A stretch of 64,000 nucleotides of DNA, taken from positions 372,001-436,000 of the forward strand of contig NZ_UAVP01000011.1 in NCBI RefSeq assembly GCF_900446695.1. Direction: 5' to 3'. Position 1 is the stretch's first letter. Each line of letters starts with the position of its first letter. Both the position numbers and the translations under genes were made by a program. This stretch comes from Capnocytophaga sputigena. Its GTDB lineage: Bacteria; Bacteroidota; Bacteroidia; Flavobacteriales; Flavobacteriaceae. Positions 1-7,090 of the stretch are shown piece after piece. The notes beneath the pieces are model-generated. The model was not told the DNA's origin, did not search any database, and worked only from the letters and a program-made list of their open reading frames with translations.

Positions 1-394
1 TACTTATCGTCCTACTAAAGCATTGCGTTTCAAAGCCTCGTATGCGTACTATTACATTAGCAATAGCGCGAACGAAAACCGTCCGCATACTCTTACCCTA
101 AAAGCTGAATATATACCCAAACACAACGCTCTATACATTCCTAATATAGTGTTTAGTGGCAAGTACGTAAGTGCTACCCGTATTCACGAAACCGACACCA
201 GCAACAACCAACTCTATACCTATTACGAACCTTATAGTATATGGCAGTTACAAGTTTTTTCCAAACTGCCCTACCACCTCACCCTCACCGCTGGAATTGA
301 CAACCTTTTCAACTACATCACCCCTACTACCAGTTTCTACTCCAGCATTTCAAAAGGTAGAACCTACTCATTAGGACTCAAATGGAACTATTAA
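1..394 (+). CDS. TonB-dependent receptor, C-terminal fragment (5' end outside window)
   Basis: The reading frame is open from the first bases and ends at a TAA at 392-394, so only the last roughly 130 residues are present. The sequence has the alternating aromatic/polar pattern of outer-membrane beta strands (for example LRFKASYAYYY, LTLKAEYIP and LTLTAGIDNLFNY). It closes with GRTYSLGLKWNY, a terminal aromatic beta strand typical of TonB-dependent receptors, where it acts as the signal for the outer-membrane assembly machinery. The GIDNLFNY stretch is the usual penultimate-strand motif of this family. The substrate cannot be told because the plug domain lies outside the window. A 7-base-period repeat follows the stop directly. 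Confidence 0.8.
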   Translation, partial: TYRPTKALRFKASYAYYYISNSANENRPHTLTLKAEYIPKHNALYIPNIVFSGKYVSATRIHETDTSNNQLYTYYEPYSIWQLQVFSKLPYHLTLTAGIDNLFNYITPTTSFYSSISKGRTYSLGLKWNY

Positions 395-423
395 ATGAAG
401 AGTGAAAAGTGAAAAATGAAATT
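395..423. repeat. period-7 degenerate tandem repeat
   Basis: Heptads of the form AGTGAAA / AGTGAAA / AATGAAA start immediately after the receptor stop codon. It belongs to the dispersed period-7 family described in the findings. Confidence 0.6.
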
Positions 424-571
424 TTATGACCTTTCGCAAAGTTGATTATATTGATAACCAACAATTTTGAAGAGTTTTATACAAAAGTATTTGATACCCC
501 CTCTAAGTTTATAGACACTATAGCACAAAAGAAACCCCCGCCGCATTTCCGCACAGCGAGGGTTATAGTTG

Positions 572-590
572 GTTTAAAAAGTGTTTAAAC
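572..590. repeat. palindromic repeat, copy 1, flanking the P-loop ATPase gene
   Basis: The site reads GTTTAAA, a 5-base spacer, then TTTAAAC, giving perfect 7-base arms. A near copy lies at 1186-1203, so the pair brackets the ATPase gene at 607-1134. Confidence 0.5.
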
Positions 591-606
591 AAGTTATAAA
601 ACAGCT

Positions 607-1134
607 TTAGATAAGTTTCTCAAACAAAGGAATGAACTCATAATACAACATTGCATAAGATTCTACTACATTTGTTATAGGATTTTTATTCAAATCAATA
701 ATTTCTTTTGTTTGTGTAGGGGGATTGATTTTTTTCAATTCCTCTTTGCAGAATTCTTCAATAACTTCTTTGGGACGACCTTCATCTCTTATTGTAGTGA
801 TGAATATATCATAACCTTTATTTTTGTTATTATTATAAAAATTTACAAACTCAGTTATTGTATTATAGTCTGACAAAGTATTAATAATAACTCGTTTATT
901 CCCTCCTATAGAAAACTGTATATCATATACAGCATAGAAATCATTATTAGGTAAAATCTGTTTTATAACCTCTATTTTAGTAATTTCTTTAATAGAAAAA
1001 TTTTGCCCATTTTTCCTATTATTTATTAATTGTTGTAGTTCATATATTCTATTATTTAGCAACCACTCATCTATTCTGTTGCACAATGTAGTTTTACCTG
1101 TATTTGCTTTTCCTTGAATAAGTATTACTTTCAT
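607..1134 (-). CDS. P-loop NTPase of unknown function
   Basis: A 175-residue protein whose N-terminus is an ATP/GTP-binding fold: beta strand VILIQ followed by a Walker A loop GKANTGKT at residues 8-15. The rest is rich in Lys, Asn and Ile and carries no recognised domain or membrane segment. IFITTIRDEGRP (about residues 110-121) could be a second core beta strand with a sensor-like arginine, as in small kinases and AAA-like ATPases; this is a guess. The gene is visibly more AT-rich than the housekeeping genes and is bracketed by two similar palindromic repeats (572-590 and 1186-1203), which suggests acquisition by transfer. Together with the adjacent lipoproteins it makes up the accessory end of the window. 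Function not assigned. Confidence 0.65.
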   Translation of the reverse strand: MKVILIQGKANTGKTTLCNRIDEWLLNNRIYELQQLINNRKNGQNFSIKEITKIEVIKQILPNNDFYAVYDIQFSIGGNKRVIINTLSDYNTITEFVNFYNNNKNKGYDIFITTIRDEGRPKEVIEEFCKEELKKINPPTQTKEIIDLNKNPITNVVESYAMLYYEFIPLFEKLI

Positions 1135-1185
1135 ACTTGTTATTTTATTGTTATGGTTTGTACTCAGTTAGAAATTTTACAAGCA

Positions 1186-1203
1186 GTTTAAAAAGTATTT
1201 AAA
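1186..1203. repeat. palindromic repeat, copy 2, flanking the P-loop ATPase gene
   Basis: It matches the 572-590 copy over about 18 bases (GTTTAAAAAGT, one change, then TTTAA), in the same orientation on the other side of the ATPase gene. Confidence 0.45.
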
Positions 1204-1357
1204 CGTTTTTGTAAAACAATTCAAAAAGTTAGTTTTAGTATTTACAGCTTTTTCTCTTGGAGGTTCTCTGCTTTTGTAGATCGAACCTACTTTTTCTTGG
1301 GGTATTGCTACTTTCATTTTATACATTATCTTATAGGTTATAGAATATAAATCATAG

Positions 1358-3739
1358 TTATTTTGAGAAAATTCTGACATATCTACCTAATCTAGGAATT
1401 GTTTCTCTCCATTTTCTTTCATACCTATAAACACTTCCTTCTGGAACATAAACTTTTAATATTCTATTTTCTGTATTTTTGTAGAAAAAGGAATTATCTA
1501 CTATAGTAGGAGGAATAGTAGACTCAAAAATTAAGGTTTCAACCCCACTTTCATCAAAAAGGGAAGCTTGAATATATATTAAACTTCTAGGAAATGTTAA
1601 AGTTTTTAAAGATTTATATCCATTAAAAACACGACTATAAATATGTGTTACAGTGTTAGAAAATGAGACTTCCTTTAGATTACTTAATTTTTTCGGAAAA
1701 GAATAAATTTTTTCTACTCCATTAAGTAAGATAATATGCTCGACATTTTCCATAGAAATACTCATTAAACTTATTGATTCATTCCCTAAAATTAATTGTT
1801 TAACATTAGTATTGACAAAAGCTTCTTTATCAATATTGTAATTGTCACAAAGTATTGTAACAGTTTCTAATGCTCTACAATTAGAAAACACATAATTACT
1901 CAGTTTTTTAACTTTTCTAGGAATTGTAACAGATGTTATTTTAGTACCTGAAAAGGCATATTCTTCAATAGTTTCAATATTTTCAGGAAGTGTAAAAGTT
2001 GTTAAGTTAGAGCAATCTCTAAAAGCATTTTTCTCAACACTTATTACACTATTAGGAATAACTATAGATTTCAAAGATGTACAACCTGAAAAAGCACTCT
2101 CCCCTATACTTGTTACACTATTAGGAATAGCTATAGATTTCAAAGATGTACAAGCTTTAAAAGCATTTTTCTCAATACTTATTACACTATTAGGAATAAC
2201 TATAGATTTCAAAGATGTACAACCTGAAAAAGCACTCTCCCCAATACTTGTTACACTATTAGGAATAGTAACAGATGCTAAAGAAGTACAACCATTAAAA
2301 GCTCCTGAAATATCTGTTACGCTATTAGGAATAGTAACAGATGCTAAAGAAGTACAACCTCCAAAGGCTCCTGAAATTTTTGTTACACTATTAGGAATAG
2401 TAACAGATGCTAAAGAAGTACAACCAACAAAGACTCCTGAAATATCTGTTAAACTATTAGGAATAGTAACAGATGCTAAAGAAGTACAACCGTTAAAAGC
2501 CCAATTTTTTATACTTGTTACGCTATTAGGAATAGTAATAGATTTCAAAGAAGTACATCTCTCAAAAGTTGAATACCCAATACTTGTTACACCATTACCA
2601 ATAGTAACAGATATTAAAGAAGTACACCCCCAAAAAGCATTACTTCCTATACTTGTTACACCATTACCAATAGTAACAGATATTAAAGAAGTACAACCAT
2701 TAAAAGCATGACTTCCTACACTTGTTACACTATTAGGTATAGTAACAGTTTTTAAAGAAGTACAACCTCTAAAAACATTACTTCCTATACTTGTTACACT
2801 ATTAGGAATAGTAACAGATTTCAAAGAAATACAACTATCAAAAACACCTTCCTTATGATCATAATAATTTCTATAATAAGAATCTTCAAGAGTCGTTACT
2901 TTATCAGATATTTTTATATTTACCAAATTCTTACAATTTTGAAAAGCCCCTGCTTTTATTATCTTGACATTTTTAAAGTCTGAAATAATATTCATATCTA
3001 TAAAAGTAGTTCTCAAATTATTCCAACGTATCAATTCAGTTTTATCTTCGTTAAGCGTATAATCAGAACTGTTAATTATAGAATGTTCATATTCATCTAT
3101 GTACTCTTGCCAACCATTGTATTTTTTAGGTCCATAGATACGTTTGTTTTGGCTATCTACATACCAATCTCCTATGTTTCCTATATTGCTATCGGGAGCT
3201 CCTTGCCCTAAATGAATACGTGTAGCAGGTGCTCCATCTGCTCCTTTTTGCCCTTTAGTGCCACCGTGCTCTCCTTGATCTCCCGTTGCTCCTTTTTCAC
3301 CACGATCTCCTTGGTAACCTTTGTCTCCTTTAATACCTTTTTCTCCGTGCTCTCCTTTGTTACCTTGTTCCCCTTTGTCGCCTATAAGTCCTTTATCACC
3401 TTGAGCTCCTTTATCGCCTTTTTCGCCTTTGTCACCTGCTTCTCCTTTTTCACCTTTCTCTCCTTGTGCTCCTTGTTCTCCACGCTCACCTCGATCTCCT
3501 TTTAGGCTAACAGGATCACCCCAACCGCTTTCGGTTTTAGCTCCATAGAGATCGGATACTGAAAGGTCAAAATAGTAATCCCCTATTTCGCCTATGGTAG
3601 AAGAAGGAGCTCCACTGCCATAATGTACTATGTTTCCTCGCTGGTACTCTACTTTTTCTACAACGCTTTCTTTGTTACACTGCCAAAAGAGGAAAGCTAC
3701 ACAAGTGCAAAACACCGTTATAATAATACTTCTTTTCAT
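1358..3739 (-). CDS. Surface lipoprotein: collagen-like triplets fused to a BspA-type leucine-rich-repeat domain
   Basis: 793 residues. Residues 1-21 form a lipoprotein signal peptide with lipobox FWQC, so Cys21 would be the acylated residue. A module of about 40 residues containing GDYYFDL and LYGAK precedes a Gly-x-y collagen-like stretch (about 78-170) rich in GEKGDKG and interrupted once near GEHGGTKG. A second copy of the module (GDWYVDS, IYGPK) follows. The rest (about 230-790) is a series of 23-residue BspA/LRR_5 repeats of the pattern TIPNSVTSIGxxAFxGCTSL. BspA-type repeats in other Bacteroidota mediate binding to host proteins and other bacteria; that role here is inferred. Only 12 bases separate it from the upstream paralogue, so the two are probably cotranscribed. 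A 138-bp internal duplication suggests ongoing repeat expansion. Confidence 0.85.
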   Translation of the reverse strand: MKRSIIITVFCTCVAFLFWQCNKESVVEKVEYQRGNIVHYGSGAPSSTIGEIGDYYFDLSVSDLYGAKTESGWGDPVSLKGDRGERGEQGAQGEKGEKGEAGDKGEKGDKGAQGDKGLIGDKGEQGNKGEHGEKGIKGDKGYQGDRGEKGATGDQGEHGGTKGQKGADGAPATRIHLGQGAPDSNIGNIGDWYVDSQNKRIYGPKKYNGWQEYIDEYEHSIINSSDYTLNEDKTELIRWNNLRTTFIDMNIISDFKNVKIIKAGAFQNCKNLVNIKISDKVTTLEDSYYRNYYDHKEGVFDSCISLKSVTIPNSVTSIGSNVFRGCTSLKTVTIPNSVTSVGSHAFNGCTSLISVTIGNGVTSIGSNAFWGCTSLISVTIGNGVTSIGYSTFERCTSLKSITIPNSVTSIKNWAFNGCTSLASVTIPNSLTDISGVFVGCTSLASVTIPNSVTKISGAFGGCTSLASVTIPNSVTDISGAFNGCTSLASVTIPNSVTSIGESAFSGCTSLKSIVIPNSVISIEKNAFKACTSLKSIAIPNSVTSIGESAFSGCTSLKSIVIPNSVISVEKNAFRDCSNLTTFTLPENIETIEEYAFSGTKITSVTIPRKVKKLSNYVFSNCRALETVTILCDNYNIDKEAFVNTNVKQLILGNESISLMSISMENVEHIILLNGVEKIYSFPKKLSNLKEVSFSNTVTHIYSRVFNGYKSLKTLTFPRSLIYIQASLFDESGVETLIFESTIPPTIVDNSFFYKNTENRILKVYVPEGSVYRYERKWRETIPRLGRYVRIFSK
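2021..2275 (-). repeat. 138-bp near-identical duplication within the leucine-rich-repeat coding region
   Basis: 2021-2137 and 2159-2275 are almost identical at the DNA level and offset by 138 bases, exactly two 69-base repeat units. Neighbouring 69-base units are much less alike, which points to a recent two-unit duplication. Confidence 0.7.
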
Positions 3740-3751
3740 TGTGTTTGTTGT

Positions 3752-4399
3752 TTAATTGTTAAAAATACTTACACCTTGCCCCCAACCACTATTAGTTTTA
3801 GGTCCGTAGAGTTTTTTGTTTAAGGTATCAATATACCAATCACCTTCTACTCCTAAAGAAGGATTAGGTACAGAGGTTCCTCCATAAATTCTAGCGCCAT
3901 CTTTTCCTTTGTCTCCTTTCTCACCAGTGCTAGCTCCTTTGTCTCCTTTTTGCCCTATCTCACCCTTTTCACCTTTGTCGCCTTTATCTCCTTTTTCTCC
4001 ACGATCTCCTTTTTCTCCTTGATCACCTTTCTCGCCTTGGTCGCCTTTTTGTCCACGGTCACCTTTTTCACCTTGGTCACCTTTTTGCCCACGATCGCCT
4101 TTATCACCTTTATCACCTTGCCACCCCATAAAACCTTTTTCACCACGGTCGCCTTTTTCACCTTTTAGGTTGATAGGGGTACCCCAGCCTTGTGAGGTTT
4201 TGGCTCCGTAGAGATGTATGTTTTGTAGGTCGATATAATAATCGCCTATTTCTCCCAAAGAAGCTGAGGGAACTCCATAACCAGAGTGAATAAGGTTGCC
4301 TTTGCGTACTTCTATACGCTCGGTAATGGTTTCTTTACCACAACTCACATTGGTAAGCATTGCAAACATAGCTACTGCTATAAAAAACATCTTTTTCAT
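3752..4399 (-). CDS. Collagen-like surface lipoprotein
   Basis: 215 residues with a lipoprotein signal ending NVSC (Cys20). The layout matches the N-terminal third of the neighbouring 793-residue protein: a first module with GDYYIDL and LYGAKTSQGWG, a Gly-x-y region of about 30 triplets dominated by GEKGDKG and GQKGDQG, and a second module with GDWYID and LYGPKTNSGWG. The protein stops there, without leucine-rich repeats. It therefore looks like a tandem paralogue lacking the BspA domain, or the ancestral form. Bacterial collagen-like triplets can form trimeric stalks; surface exposure is inferred from the lipobox. It heads a likely two-gene operon read leftward from the spacer at 4400-5011. 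Confidence 0.8.
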   Translation of the reverse strand: MKKMFFIAVAMFAMLTNVSCGKETITERIEVRKGNLIHSGYGVPSASLGEIGDYYIDLQNIHLYGAKTSQGWGTPINLKGEKGDRGEKGFMGWQGDKGDKGDRGQKGDQGEKGDRGQKGDQGEKGDQGEKGDRGEKGDKGDKGEKGEIGQKGDKGASTGEKGDKGKDGARIYGGTSVPNPSLGVEGDWYIDTLNKKLYGPKTNSGWGQGVSIFNN

Positions 4400-4482
4400 T
4401 AGTATAATTATTTAGAATTGTTTACGATACACGTAAAAAAGCGAAGAGGACTTTATTCTAAATTTAGAAGAAGTTGCTTACG

Positions 4483-4516
4483 GCAAAGGAAAGCACTTTT
4501 TTGGTGCTTCCTTTGC
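4483..4516. repeat. Strong hairpin in the divergent spacer
   Basis: A 13-14 bp stem with a 7-base T-rich loop and one bulged base. It lies upstream of the start of both flanking genes, so it does not end any gene seen here. It could end or form part of an unannotated small RNA. Confidence 0.5.
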
Positions 4517-4934
4517 ACTGAGTGGCTAACCTATTCTGTGTTGCAATTTTGAAAATTTCCAGTTTTCAGGCAACAGAACAAAGCTAACGCTTTTTGCGAT
4601 ATAATTTAAATAGAAGACAATAAAAAAAGCGTGAGTAACACTGTTTGCCGCCTGAGGTACTGGAATCACCTTACAACACAAATAGGTTTCACTCACGCCT
4701 ATAAAGGCGATGAGCATTAAACCTTTTGCTCTGTGTTGTAGTGAAAGTTTCCAGTTTCCAGCACGACAGGACAAAAGCTAACGCTTCTTATCTTTTCTAT
4801 ATTTTAGGGTGCATAATTACAACAAATATTTGTAGTGTGCAAATTTTCTGTTAATTTTTTACCATAAAAATAGTAACATTTTTATTAAACACTTGATAAT
4901 GAGATTGTATTTTTTACACATAGAAGAGTTTAAT

Positions 4935-4975
4935 GAATTTACTAATTGCAAATTTGCTAATTTACAAATTATTTG
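4935..4975. repeat. period-8 tandem repeat upstream of promoter
   Basis: Octads such as GCAAATTT / GCTAATTT / ACAAATTA. One octad supplies the TTTG at 4953-4956 that sits at the -33 position of the following promoter. Confidence 0.55.
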
Positions 4976-4983
4976 TACCTTTG
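4953..4983 (+). promoter_or_regulatory. Bacteroidota-type promoter for the gene at 5012
   Basis: TTTG at 4953-4956, 19-base spacer, TACCTTTG at 4976-4983. This matches the TTTG/TAnnTTTG consensus and leaves a leader of about 23-25 bases before the ATG at 5012. Confidence 0.7.
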
Positions 4984-5011
4984 TCCTCAAATTGTTAAAA
5001 AACATAACTAT

Positions 5012-5227
5012 ATGAAAAGAAATATAAGCACTTTAGACAAGAATATCCGCTTGCTTATTATCGTGATTACGGCAATTTTGGGGTATTTCAACGAGTTTTC
5101 TATAACTATTGCATCGGTGTTATCAGGCGTTTCTATTTTGCTATTGGTAACCATTCTCATCAATTTTTCTCCTATTTATGCGCTATTAGGTATCAGCACC
5201 TATAAGCCTAAAGAAAAAAATAGTTAG
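5012..5227 (+). CDS. Small DUF2892/YgaP-type membrane protein
   Basis: 71 residues from the ATG at 5012. An upstream in-frame ATG at 4973 would place the start before the promoter box at 4976-4983, so the internal start is preferred. The protein has a short charged N-terminus (MKRNISTLDKNIR) followed by two hydrophobic segments (about 13-30 and 34-55), then a short basic tail. The opening NISTLDKNIRLLI pattern and the glycine in the first membrane helix match the DUF2892 family of two-helix inner-membrane proteins. Its molecular role is unknown. Three bases separate its stop from ybeY, so the two are very likely cotranscribed. Confidence 0.75.
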   Translation: MKRNISTLDKNIRLLIIVITAILGYFNEFSITIASVLSGVSILLLVTILINFSPIYALLGISTYKPKEKNS

Positions 5228-5230
5228 ATT

Positions 5231-5650
5231 ATGACTTCTTTTTTTAACGAAACTCCTTTTGTCTTCCCTTATAATAAGAATTCGGTAAAACGCTGGGTGA
5301 AAAGCGTTGCTAAATCTGAAGGTAAAGAGACAGGCAATATCAACTATATTTTTTGCGATGATGAGTATTTGCATAAAATAAATGTAGAGTATTTGCAACA
5401 CGATACCCTCACCGATATCATCACCTTTGATTATACTGAGGAAAAAGTACTCCATTCGGATATTTATATTTCGGTAGAACGCGTAAAGGAAAACGCCGAA
5501 ATCTTTAAAGTGCCTTTCCAAAGAGAACTGTTGCGAGTATTGGCACACGGGTTGTTGCACCTCTGTGGGTATAAAGATAAAACCCCCAAAGACAGTGCGC
5601 TAATGCGACAAAAAGAAGAGGAAATGATGTTGCTATTTGACCAACTTTAA
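5231..5650 (+). CDS. ybeY: Endoribonuclease YbeY (16S rRNA maturation)
   Basis: 139 residues, the usual size for YbeY, a single-strand-specific metallo-endoribonuclease involved in 16S rRNA 3'-end maturation and ribosome quality control. Family landmarks are the beta-strand region HDTLTDIITFDY and the metal-binding HGLLHLCGYKDK near residues 105-116. The two histidines of HGxLH are present. The third ligand, His in the enterobacterial GYDH form, is replaced here by Lys/Asp, a form I recall from other Bacteroidota. It is cotranscribed with the membrane protein at 5012 and converges on the flippase gene, which ends 13 bases away on the other strand. Confidence 0.93.
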   Translation: MTSFFNETPFVFPYNKNSVKRWVKSVAKSEGKETGNINYIFCDDEYLHKINVEYLQHDTLTDIITFDYTEEKVLHSDIYISVERVKENAEIFKVPFQRELLRVLAHGLLHLCGYKDKTPKDSALMRQKEEEMMLLFDQL

Positions 5651-5662
5651 CTGCCTATCGCG

Positions 5663-7078
5663 CTACGCTTTTGACCGCAACGCTTTTAGCTTGATTGCAA
5701 AGCTCGCTAAATAGCCATAGATAAGCAGAAACAAAATACCTATATAAATGCTATTGCCAAAGGCATAGAAATTTATAAAAGAGAAGAGTACACTCATACC
5801 AAGGAAGATTTTTATCTTCCTTTTTTTGTAGGGTACCGGGTAGTATTTTTGTCCGTAGTAATACGAAATACTCATCATTGCAGCATAGGTGATGAGGGTA
5901 GCCAAAGCGGCTCCTTTATAGCTAAGCCAAGGAATAAGTGCAAAGTTGAACACTACCGTGATAGCCATTCCTATCAAGGATACAATCGCTCCAAAGCTCG
6001 TGCGATCGGTTACTTTGTACCATACCGAAAGACTGTGATAAATACCTAAACATAGGTTGGCTAACAAGATAATAGGCACAATCCAGAGCGCATCCCAGTA
6101 GGCTTTATTAGGTATCAAAATAAGTTTAAAAACATCGGTGAATACGGTAATAAAGAGCAAGATAAAGCCTCCGCACACAATGAAGTATTCCGTGATACGT
6201 GCATAAGTTTTAGGTGCATTCTTATCTTGGGAACTACTGAAAAAGAAAGGTTCTATACCAAGTTTATAGGCTGTCACAAAAAGATTCATAAACACTCCCA
6301 TTTTGTAGCAAGCCGAGTAGATACCTATCGTTCCATCGGCTGTATCAGCAGGGAGGAGCATACGCAAAAACACACGGTCAAAACCCTCGTTCACTGCAAA
6401 AGCGATGCCCGCCAAAAGTACGGGAAAAGCGTAGATCATCATCTCTTTCCAAAGAGGATAGTAGAATTTGAAACGTATTTTGAGGTAGATGGGTAGCAAC
6501 ACAATAAATGTCGCTAAACTAGCAATCACATTGGCTAAAAAAATGTAGTATACACCACCGTTTGTTGCGAGTTTTTCAGCAGACAAATAATTTAGATAAT
6601 AGATATTAAGCGCTAAATTTAAGGCTGTATTCCCTATCTTTACCATTGCGTAGAGTTTGGCTTTACCTTTATTTCTGAGCCAAGCAAAAGGAATGACCAC
6701 TAAGGCATCGAGCACCAATATATAAATGGCAAAGACAATATACTGTACATCATAGTTCAGCCAAGAGGCAATAGCATACCTAAGTAGATAAGCTAGTAAT
6801 AAAAAAACTAAGGAACTAATAGTAAGCGAAGTAAGCGCGGTAGATTGCACTTTTTTCTTCTGTTCTCCTTTATTCATAAAACGGAAGAAAGCTGTTTCCA
6901 TACCATAAGACAGCAGTACATTCCCCAAGATAAGGTAGACAAACAACCCTGAATAGATACCAAAATCAGCAGTATCAAGTTTATTTACGTATAGCCTTGT
7001 GAGCAATAGGGTTAGCACACGAGGAAGTACAGTAGCAATGCCGTAAATAATGGTATCTTTAAAGAGTTTTCTCAACAT
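5663..7078 (-). CDS. Polysaccharide biosynthesis flippase (Wzx/MATE-like)
   Basis: 471 residues, almost entirely hydrophobic, with about 12-14 predicted membrane segments. The N-terminus KDTIIYGIATVLPRVLTLLL is characteristic of polysaccharide-biosynthesis export proteins of the MOP superfamily, which flip lipid-linked sugar intermediates across the inner membrane. It is last in a leftward operon with a phosphatase, rfbA and radA; the gap to radA is 12 bases. Presence beside rfbA (dTDP-sugar synthesis) fits a role in surface glycan or lipopolysaccharide assembly. The exact substrate cannot be told from sequence. A lipid II flippase (MurJ) role is possible but less likely. Confidence 0.8.
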   Translation of the reverse strand: MLRKLFKDTIIYGIATVLPRVLTLLLTRLYVNKLDTADFGIYSGLFVYLILGNVLLSYGMETAFFRFMNKGEQKKKVQSTALTSLTISSLVFLLLAYLLRYAIASWLNYDVQYIVFAIYILVLDALVVIPFAWLRNKGKAKLYAMVKIGNTALNLALNIYYLNYLSAEKLATNGGVYYIFLANVIASLATFIVLLPIYLKIRFKFYYPLWKEMMIYAFPVLLAGIAFAVNEGFDRVFLRMLLPADTADGTIGIYSACYKMGVFMNLFVTAYKLGIEPFFFSSSQDKNAPKTYARITEYFIVCGGFILLFITVFTDVFKLILIPNKAYWDALWIVPIILLANLCLGIYHSLSVWYKVTDRTSFGAIVSLIGMAITVVFNFALIPWLSYKGAALATLITYAAMMSISYYYGQKYYPVPYKKRKIKIFLGMSVLFSFINFYAFGNSIYIGILFLLIYGYLASFAIKLKALRSKA

Positions 7079-7090
7079 AAGGCGTTCTTC

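Larger units (their letters stand above)
4400..5011. other. Gene-free divergent spacer with hairpin, inverted and direct repeats
   Basis: About 610 bases between the leftward lipoprotein operon and the rightward gene at 5012. I see a near-perfect hairpin at 4483-4516 (GCAAAGGAAAGCAC against its complement, one bulge). There are two imperfect direct repeats of about 50 bases (4540-4592 and 4735-4782; shared words include TTTCCAGTTT and AAAGCTAACGCTT). Between them lies an 8-bp inverted pair (GCGTGAGT near 4629, ACTCACGC near 4690). A period-8 array at 4935-4975 and a promoter complete it. No convincing protein is encoded. It could be a small non-autonomous element or a structured RNA; I cannot assign a known RNA family. 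Confidence 0.5.

Noticed and set aside
1262-1290. Minus-strand GTAGGTTCGATCTAC resembling a tRNA T-arm
   Set aside because: No acceptor, D- or anticodon arm can be formed around it.
1177-1380. 67-residue open frame overlapping the end of the BspA-type gene
   Set aside because: Composition is not protein-like at the C-terminus, which is made of the GTTTAAA repeat. No homology recognised, and it overlaps a real gene by 23 bases.
2040-2840. Regular repeats that could suggest a CRISPR array
   Set aside because: They are in-frame 69-base leucine-rich-repeat codons within a long coding sequence, without spacers.
3212-4168. Open frames antisense to the collagen-like regions
   Set aside because: Gly-x-y codon periodicity leaves the opposite strand free of stops; the translations are Phe/Thr/Leu low-complexity.
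4620-4720. Known riboswitch (TPP, cobalamin) in the divergent spacer
   Set aside because: The conserved core words of these classes are absent; only simple inverted pairs are seen.
4526-4774. 82-residue open frame in the divergent spacer
   Set aside because: Its two ends are translations of the diverged direct repeat (NWKLS..LQHR and NWKFS..LQHR); better explained as non-coding repeat DNA.
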